From the NCBI GenBank assembly GCA_002215675.1, contig NGFH01000009.1, positions 423,501-487,500 on the forward strand: a stretch of DNA of 64,000 nucleotides, given 5' to 3'. Numbering within the stretch: position 1 is the first letter of the stretch; each line of letters opens with the position of its first letter. Source of the stretch: Bacteroidetes bacterium 2013_40CM_41_45. GTDB taxonomy: Bacteria; Bacteroidota; Bacteroidia; AKYH767-A; 2013-40CM-41-45. The notes beneath the pieces were generated by a model. That model had not been told where the DNA came from, did no database searches, and worked only from the letters and a program-made list of their open reading frames with translations. Made by a program: the position numbers and the translations under genes. This document shows positions 35,448 through 43,873 of this stretch, piece after piece.

Positions 35448-35504
35448 GAAAAAATAAAAACTAGGGAAAACCCTAATACGAATTAGGGAAAACCCTAGTT
35501 TTTT
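35448..35504. terminator. Bidirectional terminator of the integrase gene
   Basis: CTAGGGAAAACCCTAAT (35461-35477) and ATTAGGGAAAACCCTAG (35482-35498) pair except at the central AAAA. T-tracts follow on both strands (35499-35504 plus; 35448-35460 minus). Confidence 0.75.
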
Positions 35505-35528
35505 CTGAAATGCTGTTCCTGCTTAAAC

Positions 35529-36626
35529 TTACGTAATTTTAGGCAATAGGTTTACTGCTTCAATTTTCTTTTGGTCAATGATTTTTCCATAAATTTCAGT
35601 AGTCCTTACTTGCCTATGACCTAGTAATTTGGAGACAGTATAAATATCAACTCCATTCGAAAGTAATAATGTTGCATGTGTATGTCTGGCAGAATGAAAA
35701 GTAATGTTTTTAGTTATTCCTGCTTTCATCATCCAAAGGGAAAGTTTCAGATTCATGCCAGTTGAATACTTTAGTTGCGCAAATACTCTTTCATCTGGAT
35801 TTCCACTTTCTCCTAATAGCTCTCTCGCTTGAGCGGTTATCGGCAAATATTCCTGTTCGTTAGTTTTCTTCTGCTTAAAAACAATTTTCCAACCAGTTTT
35901 TTCAGAATATTCAATTTCAGACCACAGCAATTTACTTAAATCAGACCACCTTAATCCGGTTAGTACACTAAACATAAAAGCTTGTTTAAGTAAAGGATAA
36001 TTGCAGTCTGCTGCAGAAAGTTTTTTTACTTCTTCAAGAGTTAAATACTCTCTTTTAGATTCTTCTTGTTCGATTCCTTTTATTCGAGTTCCCGGGTTGT
36101 AATCGAGAAATCTGGACTCATACGCTTTATTGAGTACAGCTTTAAATTTACTGAAGTAAATAAATGCGGAATTTCGAGCTAGTTTTTTTTTGGCTTGTGA
36201 AATTTCCCCGTGAAGCAAATAGTCTTTAAAACCCTCTATTAACTTTTCGTTCAAATCTTGAACTGAACATTTGTTGTTTACATAATTCTTGAAATGACGA
36301 AAACAGTTTCGCCAAATAATATTATTGCCCTTACTTTCAAAATGTCCCTCTGTAAGTAGTTTAAAGTAGGCTAGAAAATCTTTCTTAGAATTTTCACCAA
36401 CCTTTTTGAAGCCATAAGTTCCATTCTGTAAATCTATTTGTCGTTTACCTTTTATGGCTTCGGCAAGTTGTAAAGCTTCCTTGTTTTGTTTCCTATCAAT
36501 TGGAGTTTTTGGTGAAACCAGGTACAAGTTTAAGTATTCATACTCACGCTTACCATTATTGTAAACGTCTAAGTAAAGACTGGTTTTACCTGTACCGTTT
36601 TTTCTTTTCCTGAGGGTAACTTTCAT
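35529..36626 (-). CDS. Tyrosine recombinase / integrase
   Basis: 365 residues from ATG 36626 (MKVTLRKRKNGTGK); an upstream in-frame start at 36662 would run through the attachment repeat. It has an N-terminal arm-binding region, an SAM-like core-binding domain (about 80-180) and a catalytic domain with Arg226 (TGLRWSDL), His311 and Arg314 (HSARHTHA), His337 (LLGHRQ) and Tyr346 (TEIYGK). It is complete, of the Bacteroidota phage/ICE integrase group. It sits at the right end of the element, directly beside the att repeat. Confidence 0.93.
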   Translation of the reverse strand: MKVTLRKRKNGTGKTSLYLDVYNNGKREYEYLNLYLVSPKTPIDRKQNKEALQLAEAIKGKRQIDLQNGTYGFKKVGENSKKDFLAYFKLLTEGHFESKGNNIIWRNCFRHFKNYVNNKCSVQDLNEKLIEGFKDYLLHGEISQAKKKLARNSAFIYFSKFKAVLNKAYESRFLDYNPGTRIKGIEQEESKREYLTLEEVKKLSAADCNYPLLKQAFMFSVLTGLRWSDLSKLLWSEIEYSEKTGWKIVFKQKKTNEQEYLPITAQARELLGESGNPDERVFAQLKYSTGMNLKLSLWMMKAGITKNITFHSARHTHATLLLSNGVDIYTVSKLLGHRQVRTTEIYGKIIDQKKIEAVNLLPKIT

Positions 36627-36633
36627 GTTGCTA

Positions 36634-36664
36634 ATTTGTTGCTTGAAGATTTTGAGCAACAAAT
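36634..36664. other. Inverted core-type site at the right att
   Basis: ATTTGTTGCT (36634-36643) and AGCAACAAAT (36655-36664) are perfect inverted 10-mers with an 11-bp spacer. This is the geometry of a tyrosine-recombinase core site, and it overlaps the direct repeat. Confidence 0.55.
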
Positions 36665-36672
36665 CAACAACA
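36653..36672 (+). repeat. Right attachment-site repeat
   Basis: TGAGCAACAAATCAACAACA, identical to 25282-25301. Confidence 0.8.
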
Positions 36673-36800
36673 AAAAATTAATAAGCAACAAAAATTAGAG
36701 AAAATGTTATATAGAACTTATCAACATAACTTACTGATTAACACAATTATCAATAGGAACCGAAAGGCATCGATAACCAATATAATTTCATGCCGCGAAA

Positions 36801-37886
36801 TTATCCCGATTTCGTTTTAAAAAATGTTATGGAGAATAATATTCCTAACACAATAAGAATGTAAGCGGTAAAAATAAAAGTGTGCACCGCCGTCCAAACC
36901 GGAATAAATTTTTCGATGCAAAGAACAAGCAGGATTGAAAACAAGGAAATGCCGATAAACGTGAGTGCCACCTGGCGGTCGCTGAAGCCGATATAAGCAA
37001 GGGAATGAGTGGTATGGTCTTTCCCGCCTACAAAGGGTGACTGCTTGCGAAGTATACGGTTAATGAATACAGTTGTGGTATCAACGATAGGTACAATAAA
37101 CACAAGGATAGGAATTATTACCTGGCGGAAATCGATAAGCTCTGACGGAGGAACGGTGCCAGCCTGCCAGAAAAATTTTATTCCGACGGCCGAGAGAAAC
37201 ACGCCGAGAAACTGGCTTCCCGTATCGCCCATGTAAATAACGGCAGGATGCCAGTTGTAAAAAAGAAATCCGATAATGGCGCCCAGCATACCGATGAGAA
37301 TAATCATATAAATACCCGAAAAATCACCGCCGAGAATCATGATACAAATGGCAGCAAGGATTACGGTAACCGAAAATGAGGATGCAATAGCATCCATGTT
37401 GTCGAGCATATTAAGGGCATTCATAATTCCGACCACCCAGAATACCGTCAGGAAGTAATTCAGCGGCATCCACGAACTTATATTAATCTGTATACCCGAA
37501 ACCATAAGAAGAATGCCGCAGGTTAATTGTGCATTGAATTTAAGAAACGGCTGTGTGTTGTAAGCATCATCGGCAAGGCCGAGCAGGAATCCGAGAATGC
37601 ACGCAACCAGCAATCCGAAAAATTCTTTATTGAGAAAAACTTTATTCACATCAAAGAAGATAGAATAGCATGCAACGGACAAAAGAAAAATGATGAAAAA
37701 AGAAAAGCCGCCCACCGACGGTTTTGAGCTGGAGCCCCAGCGAATAATTTTATCGTGAGAACGGATGCCGAGAGTGAAAAGAAACCGCAGGAACAGGCGG
37801 TTGATGAGAAAAGATAAGATGACACAGCCCACAAAGAATGCGCTGTAAACCAAAACGAGATACTGATTTTGCGTTAATGTTATCAT
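36801..37886 (-). CDS. Undecaprenyl-phosphate sugar-1-phosphate transferase (MraY/WecA family)
   Basis: 361 residues, about ten membrane helices. Family motifs: LLGLADDAYN (Asp106-Asp107), LNMLDNMDAI, VIYMGDTGSQFLG, and GGKDHTTHSLAYIGFS. It loads the first sugar phosphate onto undecaprenyl phosphate, starting an exopolysaccharide or O-antigen unit. It is the last gene of the minus-strand EPS operon, 1 nt after rfbC. The integrated element lies just downstream. Confidence 0.85.
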   Translation of the reverse strand: MITLTQNQYLVLVYSAFFVGCVILSFLINRLFLRFLFTLGIRSHDKIIRWGSSSKPSVGGFSFFIIFLLSVACYSIFFDVNKVFLNKEFFGLLVACILGFLLGLADDAYNTQPFLKFNAQLTCGILLMVSGIQINISSWMPLNYFLTVFWVVGIMNALNMLDNMDAIASSFSVTVILAAICIMILGGDFSGIYMIILIGMLGAIIGFLFYNWHPAVIYMGDTGSQFLGVFLSAVGIKFFWQAGTVPPSELIDFRQVIIPILVFIVPIVDTTTVFINRILRKQSPFVGGKDHTTHSLAYIGFSDRQVALTFIGISLFSILLVLCIEKFIPVWTAVHTFIFTAYILIVLGILFSITFFKTKSG

Positions 37887-37887
37887 G

Positions 37888-38448
37888 TTATATCATTTTT
37901 GTTTCAACCAAACCAGCTTCAAACTCCCTTAGCAGCGGAAGCCGGGCATCTTTTTCCGAGAGTATGGGATTAGAAATTCCCCAATTAATATTAAGGTCCG
38001 AATCATTCCAGCGGATTCCTTTTTCAGAATCTTTATTATACGGAGCCGTGCACTTGTAAACAACCACCGTATCATCTTCGAGCGCTAAAAAGCCATGCGC
38101 AAACCCGGGGGGAATCCACAACATAAGATTATTCTTTCCGCTGAGTGTTATGCTGAATGACTTTTTATAGGTGGAAGAATTTTTACGGATATCCGTTGCG
38201 ACATCAAGAGCTGAACCATTTACCACACGAACCAGTTTTCCCTGCTCAAAAGGAGCTATTTGAAAATGCATTCCTCTCAGCACATTTTTATGAGAACGTG
38301 ACTGGTTGTCCTGAACAAAGAGGTACGAAATTCCAGCCTGCAAAAAATCTTTTTCGGCATACGATTCAAAAAAATCACCGCGGCTGTCCGGAAATACTTT
38401 TGGTTCAATAAGCAATAAGCCTTCTATCGGAGTAGTTTTTACTTCCAT
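37888..38448 (-). CDS. rfbC: dTDP-4-dehydrorhamnose 3,5-epimerase
   Basis: 186 residues, standard length. RmlC motifs: EGLLLIEPKVFPDSRGDFFESY cut to PKVFPDSRGDFFE, QDNQSRSHKNVLRGMHFQ (catalytic His in RGMHFQ), LMLWIPPGFAHGFLAL, and VYKCTAPYNKDSEKGIRWND cut to YNKDSEKGIRWND. It makes dTDP-L-rhamnose precursors, but rfbA, rfbB and rfbD are not in the window. It is 11 nt after the wzc-like gene. Confidence 0.93.
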   Translation of the reverse strand: MEVKTTPIEGLLLIEPKVFPDSRGDFFESYAEKDFLQAGISYLFVQDNQSRSHKNVLRGMHFQIAPFEQGKLVRVVNGSALDVATDIRKNSSTYKKSFSITLSGKNNLMLWIPPGFAHGFLALEDDTVVVYKCTAPYNKDSEKGIRWNDSDLNINWGISNPILSEKDARLPLLREFEAGLVETKMI

Positions 38449-38459
38449 TTAGATACCGT

Positions 38460-40871
38460 TCAACTTTTAAAAATCATTTCCTTCAGCATTTCCCATCGCG
38501 AAAGTTTTTTCTTCGATTCATCATCGTAATATCCGTATCCGTAGCCGTAGCCATATCCATAGCCGTATCCATAGCCGTACCCATACCTGAATCTCGAAAG
38601 TTCGACACCATTGAGAACGACAGAAAGTTTTTTAATTTTATTTTCTTCAAGGAGCTTATTAAGATTTTGAATAAACATCCGCTTCGAATATCCAGCACGC
38701 AGAATATAGATGGGATAATCGGCTTTTTGAATCATATCCACACCATCGGTTACAATACCCACGGGGGGAGTATCAACAATAATAACATCGTAACGGGCCT
38801 TTAGATATTCTAAAAGCTCGTTCATCTTGCCGCTTATAATCAGCTCTGACGGATTGGGAGGAATAGGCCCTGCCGTAATGAAATCAAGATTAGCTAAACT
38901 GCTTTTCAGAATGCAATTGTCGGGAGTGTCTCTTCCGATAAGAATGGTGCTTACTCCGTTTATATTTTCAACATTAAACCCTATATGGATTTTAGGTTTG
39001 CGCATGTCAAGGTCTATGATGATAACTTTCTTTCCTGAAAATGCAATAACCCCTGCAAGGTTGATAGCTATAAATGTTTTGCCTTCTGCAGAGATGGTTG
39101 AAGTAACGGCAATAACCTTTGGGCCGGGGTCGTTGGAAATAAACTGAAGGTTGGTTCTCACCGAGCGGAACGATTCCGATATGGCCGACTTTGGATTTTT
39201 ATCCACGAGAAGCTGTGAGACCGGGATATCATGTTTGTATTTGGGAATAATTCCCAGCAGCGCGGCATCGGTATATAAGTTCACTTCATCCAGCGATGTT
39301 ATTTCGTTATAAAAAAGATAGCGCAGGAAAATAATGATGAACCCGATTACAAGGCCCACCAGCACCGTTGAACTGATTACCAGCATACGATTAGGGCTTA
39401 CCGGGAAATTGGCAAAGCTTGCCCGCTCCATCAGGAGATTATTCGAAACGATTCCCGCTTTGGTAACAAGAAACTCTGCTTTTTTCTGAAGAAGCGTTGT
39501 GTAAAAATTCTGGTTGATAGTGTACAACCGGTCGAGCCGCGTATATTCTCCCTGTAGCGCGGGCAATTTAAGATACTCGCCCTGTAGCGCCACTATCCTG
39601 TTCTGAATGGCTTGCTTCCTGTCTTCTGCAGCCTTCCGGGCATTAACAATCGCATTTAGCAATAAGTTTTTCTGTTCATTCATTTGCATGGTAAGCTGCT
39701 TTATTACTTCGTTTTCAGGCGTTGCTTCCATAAGGAGCTGGTCTTTTTGGTTTTGAAGCGTCTGCAGTCCGGAAATCAAAACACTTAAGGTTGGATCAAG
39801 AGTGGTTCCGGCAAGCGAAGGAACAAACTGCGTCAAGTCATTCTTTTCCAAAATGTTTTTTTCGAGTCTCGCAATATTGTAAAGCTCAATATCAACATTA
39901 AGCTTTTGTAAATTCAATTCATTTATTTTACCCAGGTTAAACTCTGCTTCTGCAGAGGGATTCATAATCATGTTAGAGGTCTTGAAATTTTCTAACGATT
40001 GTTCGGATTGAGTAAGCTCGTTATTAATATTGAGCAAAGAAGTATCTATAAAGCCGATAATATTTTCGGCACTCTGACTCAGGCGCTGAAGGTCATATTT
40101 AATAAATTCTTCTGCAATGGCATTGGCAAGGTCTGCGCACTTCTTCGGATTTTTATCACTCACCACTATCTGAATGGTTTGCGCGCTTTGATTTAACAGC
40201 TGAACCGTTACGCTTCCTATATACTTGCGGATGTTAGATTCGGGGGTGTTCATCACAAAGAAAAACGCGTCCTGCTTGAAGAGAGATTGTTGTTCCAGCA
40301 CCGACTTAATGTCTGTAATGCTCAGGTTAATATCGAACTGTGGAAACGAATGCCACTCTTCAGAATGAAACGTTCCGCTGTAGCGTTCTCCGTTAAAAAC
40401 ATAATTAATGTGGTACGAATCATGTCCCGGAAAATCTACGAATACCGGAACACCGAAAAACGAAGAATCAATTATTCTTACTTCCACCTTGAAAGGACAA
40501 TTGCCATAAAGTTCGTTAAGCAACACGGTGCCTTTGGCATAATAACTTATTTCCAACGGCAGTGTTCTCACCGCGCGCTCCAATATTATTTTAGAGCGCA
40601 GCAATTCTATATCGCCAACAAATTGGTTGGTTGCCTCATCGTAGGCGCGGTTGGTAGAAATATCAAGAATACTGCTCGCTTTATTTTCGGAACCTATTCT
40701 TAGTGTTGCTCTTGATTGATAGGTAGGCGGAGTATAACGCAGGTAGAGATACGCTGTTGTGATTCCGAGAGTAAGAAAGAAAAAGAGCCAGAAAAGATTC
40801 TTTCTTGCAATAAGCAGAAAGAGCTTCAGATCAAAATCCTCATTCAGGTTCGATATCTTTTTTTTCGGCAT
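38460..40871 (-). CDS. Wzc-like polysaccharide co-polymerase / tyrosine autokinase
   Basis: 803 residues. The N-terminal Wzz domain is flanked by membrane helices near 30-50 and about 500-520, with a long coiled-coil periplasmic region between. The BY-kinase domain has Walker A STISAEGKTF, Walker A' VIIIDLDMRKP and Walker B VIIVDTPPVG. The C-terminal tail has about eleven Tyr in an alternating Tyr-Gly run (codons 38526-38585). Autophosphorylation of such clusters controls chain length and export. Works with the wza-like lipoprotein encoded just upstream. Confidence 0.93.
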   Translation of the reverse strand: MPKKKISNLNEDFDLKLFLLIARKNLFWLFFFLTLGITTAYLYLRYTPPTYQSRATLRIGSENKASSILDISTNRAYDEATNQFVGDIELLRSKIILERAVRTLPLEISYYAKGTVLLNELYGNCPFKVEVRIIDSSFFGVPVFVDFPGHDSYHINYVFNGERYSGTFHSEEWHSFPQFDINLSITDIKSVLEQQSLFKQDAFFFVMNTPESNIRKYIGSVTVQLLNQSAQTIQIVVSDKNPKKCADLANAIAEEFIKYDLQRLSQSAENIIGFIDTSLLNINNELTQSEQSLENFKTSNMIMNPSAEAEFNLGKINELNLQKLNVDIELYNIARLEKNILEKNDLTQFVPSLAGTTLDPTLSVLISGLQTLQNQKDQLLMEATPENEVIKQLTMQMNEQKNLLLNAIVNARKAAEDRKQAIQNRIVALQGEYLKLPALQGEYTRLDRLYTINQNFYTTLLQKKAEFLVTKAGIVSNNLLMERASFANFPVSPNRMLVISSTVLVGLVIGFIIIFLRYLFYNEITSLDEVNLYTDAALLGIIPKYKHDIPVSQLLVDKNPKSAISESFRSVRTNLQFISNDPGPKVIAVTSTISAEGKTFIAINLAGVIAFSGKKVIIIDLDMRKPKIHIGFNVENINGVSTILIGRDTPDNCILKSSLANLDFITAGPIPPNPSELIISGKMNELLEYLKARYDVIIVDTPPVGIVTDGVDMIQKADYPIYILRAGYSKRMFIQNLNKLLEENKIKKLSVVLNGVELSRFRYGYGYGYGYGYGYGYGYGYYDDESKKKLSRWEMLKEMIFKS
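38526..38585 (-). repeat. Hexanucleotide repeat encoding the (YG)n tail
   Basis: Sixty nt, about nine imperfect copies of TAYGGN-type hexamers, encode nine Tyr-Gly pairs and a final Tyr-Tyr. The unit keeps the reading frame when copies are gained or lost. Confidence 0.85.
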
Positions 40872-40877
40872 CTTAAA

Positions 40878-41627
40878 TTATTTGCGAACAAGAGCAACAA
40901 CCAGAATTATGGTAGTGAGCAATCCCACAACCGGTGATAGCTGAACAAGCACTGTTTGCCCGATATTTCTGGTCGGCTCAATATAAATAATATCATTGGA
41001 TTGTAGCTGAAGGTCTGCAGCTTTCATTCCTTCTACGGTTGAAAGGTCTATAAGATATATTTTTGGGTTCTTTAAATCGCCCCGGATAAGCTTTATCTTA
41101 TATGCTTTACCCGTTTCTTTTATACCTCCTGACTGGGCCAGGGCCTCTACGAGCGTCATATTGTCTGAATTCATCTGAACAATTGAACCACTTCCGCCCT
41201 CACCATTAAAAATATATACCTTGCGATTTGCAACTCTAAGTACAACAAACGGGTTGTTAAAATAAGCGCTGTATTTTTCCTCAAGCATTTTTTCTGCCTC
41301 CCTTACCGAGTACCCTTTTAATGAAACCCTTCCAAGCTGAGGCAACTTGGCAAAGCCGTCTTTTTCAATAATATACTTTACCGTACTGGTAAGTGCAGAA
41401 GTCTGGCCGCCGGTAACGTCAACTAACTTATATCCATTGTTGCTGTAAATAAGCAGTTCAAGTTGGTCATATTCAGCAAGTTTATATTCACTTTGAACAC
41501 GTTTTGAGACGGAATCGGGCTGAGTAAATTCATAGCCCTTTCCAGTCTTGAACATTACACTTGGGTTGAATGTTCTGCATGAATAAAATATTGAAATAGT
41601 AAAAAAAAGCAGAACAATTCTTCTCAT
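40878..41627 (-). CDS. Wza-like polysaccharide export lipoprotein
   Basis: 249 residues. Lipobox Cys17 (TISIFYSC). A poly-export domain (about 45-125: YKLAEYDQLELLIYSN, VSLKGYSVREAEKMLEEKY) is followed by one SLBB domain (VYIFNGEGGSGSIVQM, TLVEALAQSGGI). It ends in a C-terminal hydrophobic helix instead of the Wza amphipathic one. It forms the outer-membrane export channel. Six nt upstream of the wzc-like gene. Confidence 0.88.
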   Translation of the reverse strand: MRRIVLLFFTISIFYSCRTFNPSVMFKTGKGYEFTQPDSVSKRVQSEYKLAEYDQLELLIYSNNGYKLVDVTGGQTSALTSTVKYIIEKDGFAKLPQLGRVSLKGYSVREAEKMLEEKYSAYFNNPFVVLRVANRKVYIFNGEGGSGSIVQMNSDNMTLVEALAQSGGIKETGKAYKIKLIRGDLKNPKIYLIDLSTVEGMKAADLQLQSNDIIYIEPTRNIGQTVLVQLSPVVGLLTTIILVVALVRK

Positions 41628-41682
41628 AAATCGGGTCGAGTTATCAAAGCAAAAATAAATATAAATGAATACAAGTCAATAA

Positions 41683-42885
41683 TCAAACTTGGATAGTTTT
41701 CTTCGAAAGTAATTCATTGTAAAGCAGAGACATATCCCTTACAAGGCGCTTATAGCTGAAACGCTCACTAACAAATTCCTTCCCTTTAGCCTGCATTTTT
41801 TTTCTTAGCGCTTCATCTTGTATCAACAGCAGCATATTTTGCGCAAAAGCCTGCGAATTACCGGTAGCTGAAAGTAGGGCCGTTTCTCCTTTTATTACAA
41901 CATCATCTATACCTCCCACCGAAGTGGCAATTACGGGCTTTCCCGCCGCCTGGGCTTCGATAATGCTTACAGGGGTGCCTTCGTTTAATGAAGTCATTGC
42001 AATTATATCAAGCCCCGCAATGGCTGTATCTATTTTCTTAATCCACGAAGTAAAAACCAATTTAGCATCAGGGTTATTTTTTTCGGGAGTTGAAAAAGGA
42101 ATGCGTAATGAGGAGGCAACGGATTCTATTTTATATCTGTCTTCTCCATCCCCGATAATAAATGCCTTGACAGGGGAAGTCGTTTTTTCCAGAACAATTT
42201 TCAGAGCGTTAAGAAAAAGAGTATGATTTTTAACTGGAACAATCCTGCCGATGATACCTATTGCAATTGTATGGTCCGATAAACGGTAACTTTCTCTGAA
42301 TTTTTTTCTTTTCAGTTCAGAGTCGATAGAAAATTTTGCCAGGTCGAACCCCAATGGAATCACCCTGATTTTTTCCGGGCTGCAGACGGGATAATCTATG
42401 CTTAGTTCCTTTTTCTGTGTTTCGCTCAGTGCTATGATGGCATCGCTGCGCCCGGCGAGATATTGCTCTATCTTCAGAAAAATTTTTGTCTTATATGAGC
42501 TGAAATACGAATGAAAAAAATGTCCGTGAAAAGTGTGCACCAAAACAGGGACTTTATTTCTTATTGCAGCAACACGCCCTAATGCGCCTGCCTTGGCGGC
42601 ATGAGTATGTACGATATGTGGCTTAAACGTTTTTATGATGGAATTGATTTTATTGTATGATATTATGTCTTTGAACGGGCTGATGTCGCGGCTCATTTCA
42701 GGAATGATTACCGGTTCCACACCAAGTTCTCTAAGGATAAATTCTGAACTTTCTTCCGTTGCCTGCTTTACCCCGGCAATAAGAATCGTTTCAAATTCAG
42801 GAGCAAGATATTTTGTGAGATAAACGGCATTATAGGTAGGGCCTCCGAGATTCAAGCGATTTATAATTCTAACGATGCGGGGCAT
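41683..42885 (-). CDS. Family 4 glycosyltransferase
   Basis: 400 residues with a GT-B fold. N-terminal motifs are RIINRLNLGGPTYNAVYLT and HTHAAKAGALGRVAA; the C-terminal donor site has GIIGRIVPVKNH, MTSLNEGTPVSIIEAQAAGKP cut to EGTPVSIIEAQAAGKPV, and ATSVGGIDDVV. It probably adds a sugar to the lipid-linked EPS unit. First gene of the operon GT4, wza-like, wzc-like, rfbC, wecA-like. Confidence 0.87.
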   Translation of the reverse strand: MPRIVRIINRLNLGGPTYNAVYLTKYLAPEFETILIAGVKQATEESSEFILRELGVEPVIIPEMSRDISPFKDIISYNKINSIIKTFKPHIVHTHAAKAGALGRVAAIRNKVPVLVHTFHGHFFHSYFSSYKTKIFLKIEQYLAGRSDAIIALSETQKKELSIDYPVCSPEKIRVIPLGFDLAKFSIDSELKRKKFRESYRLSDHTIAIGIIGRIVPVKNHTLFLNALKIVLEKTTSPVKAFIIGDGEDRYKIESVASSLRIPFSTPEKNNPDAKLVFTSWIKKIDTAIAGLDIIAMTSLNEGTPVSIIEAQAAGKPVIATSVGGIDDVVIKGETALLSATGNSQAFAQNMLLLIQDEALRKKMQAKGKEFVSERFSYKRLVRDMSLLYNELLSKKTIQV

Positions 42886-43015
42886 AAAAAATTACTTCTG
42901 AATTTTACCGGCAATAATAATGGGAATTTCAAGCCGAAACTCACGGAAAGGTTCCTCTTTCTCCACGGGTCTGAGCTATTCGTTTCTGTTTTCTAATTTC
43001 ACGCCATATAATATT

Positions 43016-43873
43016 ATGCAGGCAAATTGTTTTACCGTTGACTTTGAGGACTGGTACCAGGGAATTGAAATTCCTATTTCGCTGTGGCACTCGTATGAGC
43101 CCAGGATTGAAAAAGGATTTTACAAAGTTGTTGAGCTGCTCGCTTCACGAAATGTAAAGGCGACTTTTTTCACGCTGGGCTGGATTGCAGAAAAATATCC
43201 CCACCTTGTAAGGGAATTAGACGCTGCAGGCCACGAACTTGGCTCGCATACCTATTCTCACGAAAAAGTGTATCATCAAACTGCACAGGAATTCAGAGAG
43301 GAGATACACAGAACAAAAAATATTATTGAAAATATTACCGGAAAAAAAATAGTTACGCATCGCTCTCCATTTTTTTCCATCACCTCAAAATGCCTGTGGG
43401 CGCTGGATGTTCTTGCCGAAGAAGGTTATACAATTGACTGCTCTGTTTCACCTATCAAGACATGGAGGTATGGCATTTCTACATGCCCTGACGAAATATT
43501 CAGGATAAAAGAAAATAATTTGATTGAATTTCCTGTATCGAAATTTTCTTTGCTTGGAAAAAACTGGGCGGTAGGAGGAGCGTACTTCAGAATCTTCCCG
43601 TATTTTTTTACAGCAAAAGGTTTGCGCTATCGTGATAAAGCTAATTTACCCTCCATGTTTTATATTCATCCCTGGGAATATGATGCGGAGCATCCACGAG
43701 TTAAGTTCGAGAGAAAGGCAATGCTCACGCATTATGCACGCTTAAAAAAAACTTTTCTCAATACAGAAAAGCTGCTGAATGAATTTACGTTTGATACGGT
43801 GAGCAACACGGTAAAAAATTATGAACAGCAAAACAGAATCCGCACCATCGGAATTGACATTCTCCGCGACTGA
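43016..43873 (+). CDS. XrtA/PEP-CTERM-type polysaccharide deacetylase
   Basis: About 285 residues from ATG 43016 (MQANCFTVDFEDWYQG). The NodB domain has catalytic Asp in TVDFEDWY, metal-binding SHTYSHE, and THRSPFFSI. The C-terminal part (MFYIHPWEYDAEHPRV) is the DUF3473-type ending of the TIGR03006 subfamily, which occurs in EPS loci linked to exosortase A. It removes acetyl groups from the exported polysaccharide. Its 3' end overlaps the next gene by 53 nt. Confidence 0.88.
   Translation: MQANCFTVDFEDWYQGIEIPISLWHSYEPRIEKGFYKVVELLASRNVKATFFTLGWIAEKYPHLVRELDAAGHELGSHTYSHEKVYHQTAQEFREEIHRTKNIIENITGKKIVTHRSPFFSITSKCLWALDVLAEEGYTIDCSVSPIKTWRYGISTCPDEIFRIKENNLIEFPVSKFSLLGKNWAVGGAYFRIFPYFFTAKGLRYRDKANLPSMFYIHPWEYDAEHPRVKFERKAMLTHYARLKKTFLNTEKLLNEFTFDTVSNTVKNYEQQNRIRTIGIDILRD

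Larger units (their letters stand above)
25282..36672. mobile_element. Integrated element of ~11.4 kb with tyrosine recombinase and T9SS cargo
   Basis: Perfect 20-bp direct repeats, TGAGCAACAAATCAACAACA, bound the region. The tyrosine recombinase gene lies at the right end with the repeat 27 nt upstream of its start. An excisionase-like HTH gene, an XRE regulator and a PLD nuclease are inside. Flanking genes (lytic transglycosylase; wecA-like) are ordinary housekeeping or EPS genes on the same strand. No relaxase, conjugation or phage structural genes are present, so it is a small integrative or mobilisable element, or a genomic island with retained integrase. Confidence 0.8.

Noticed and set aside
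36797-36804. Terminator at the wecA-like 3' end (arms 36782-36789 / 36797-36804)
   Set aside because: The 8-bp stem overlaps the stop codon and has no T-tract after it.
40287-40703. 138-residue plus-strand ORF
   Set aside because: Antisense to the wzc-like gene, with no start context or recognisable protein features.
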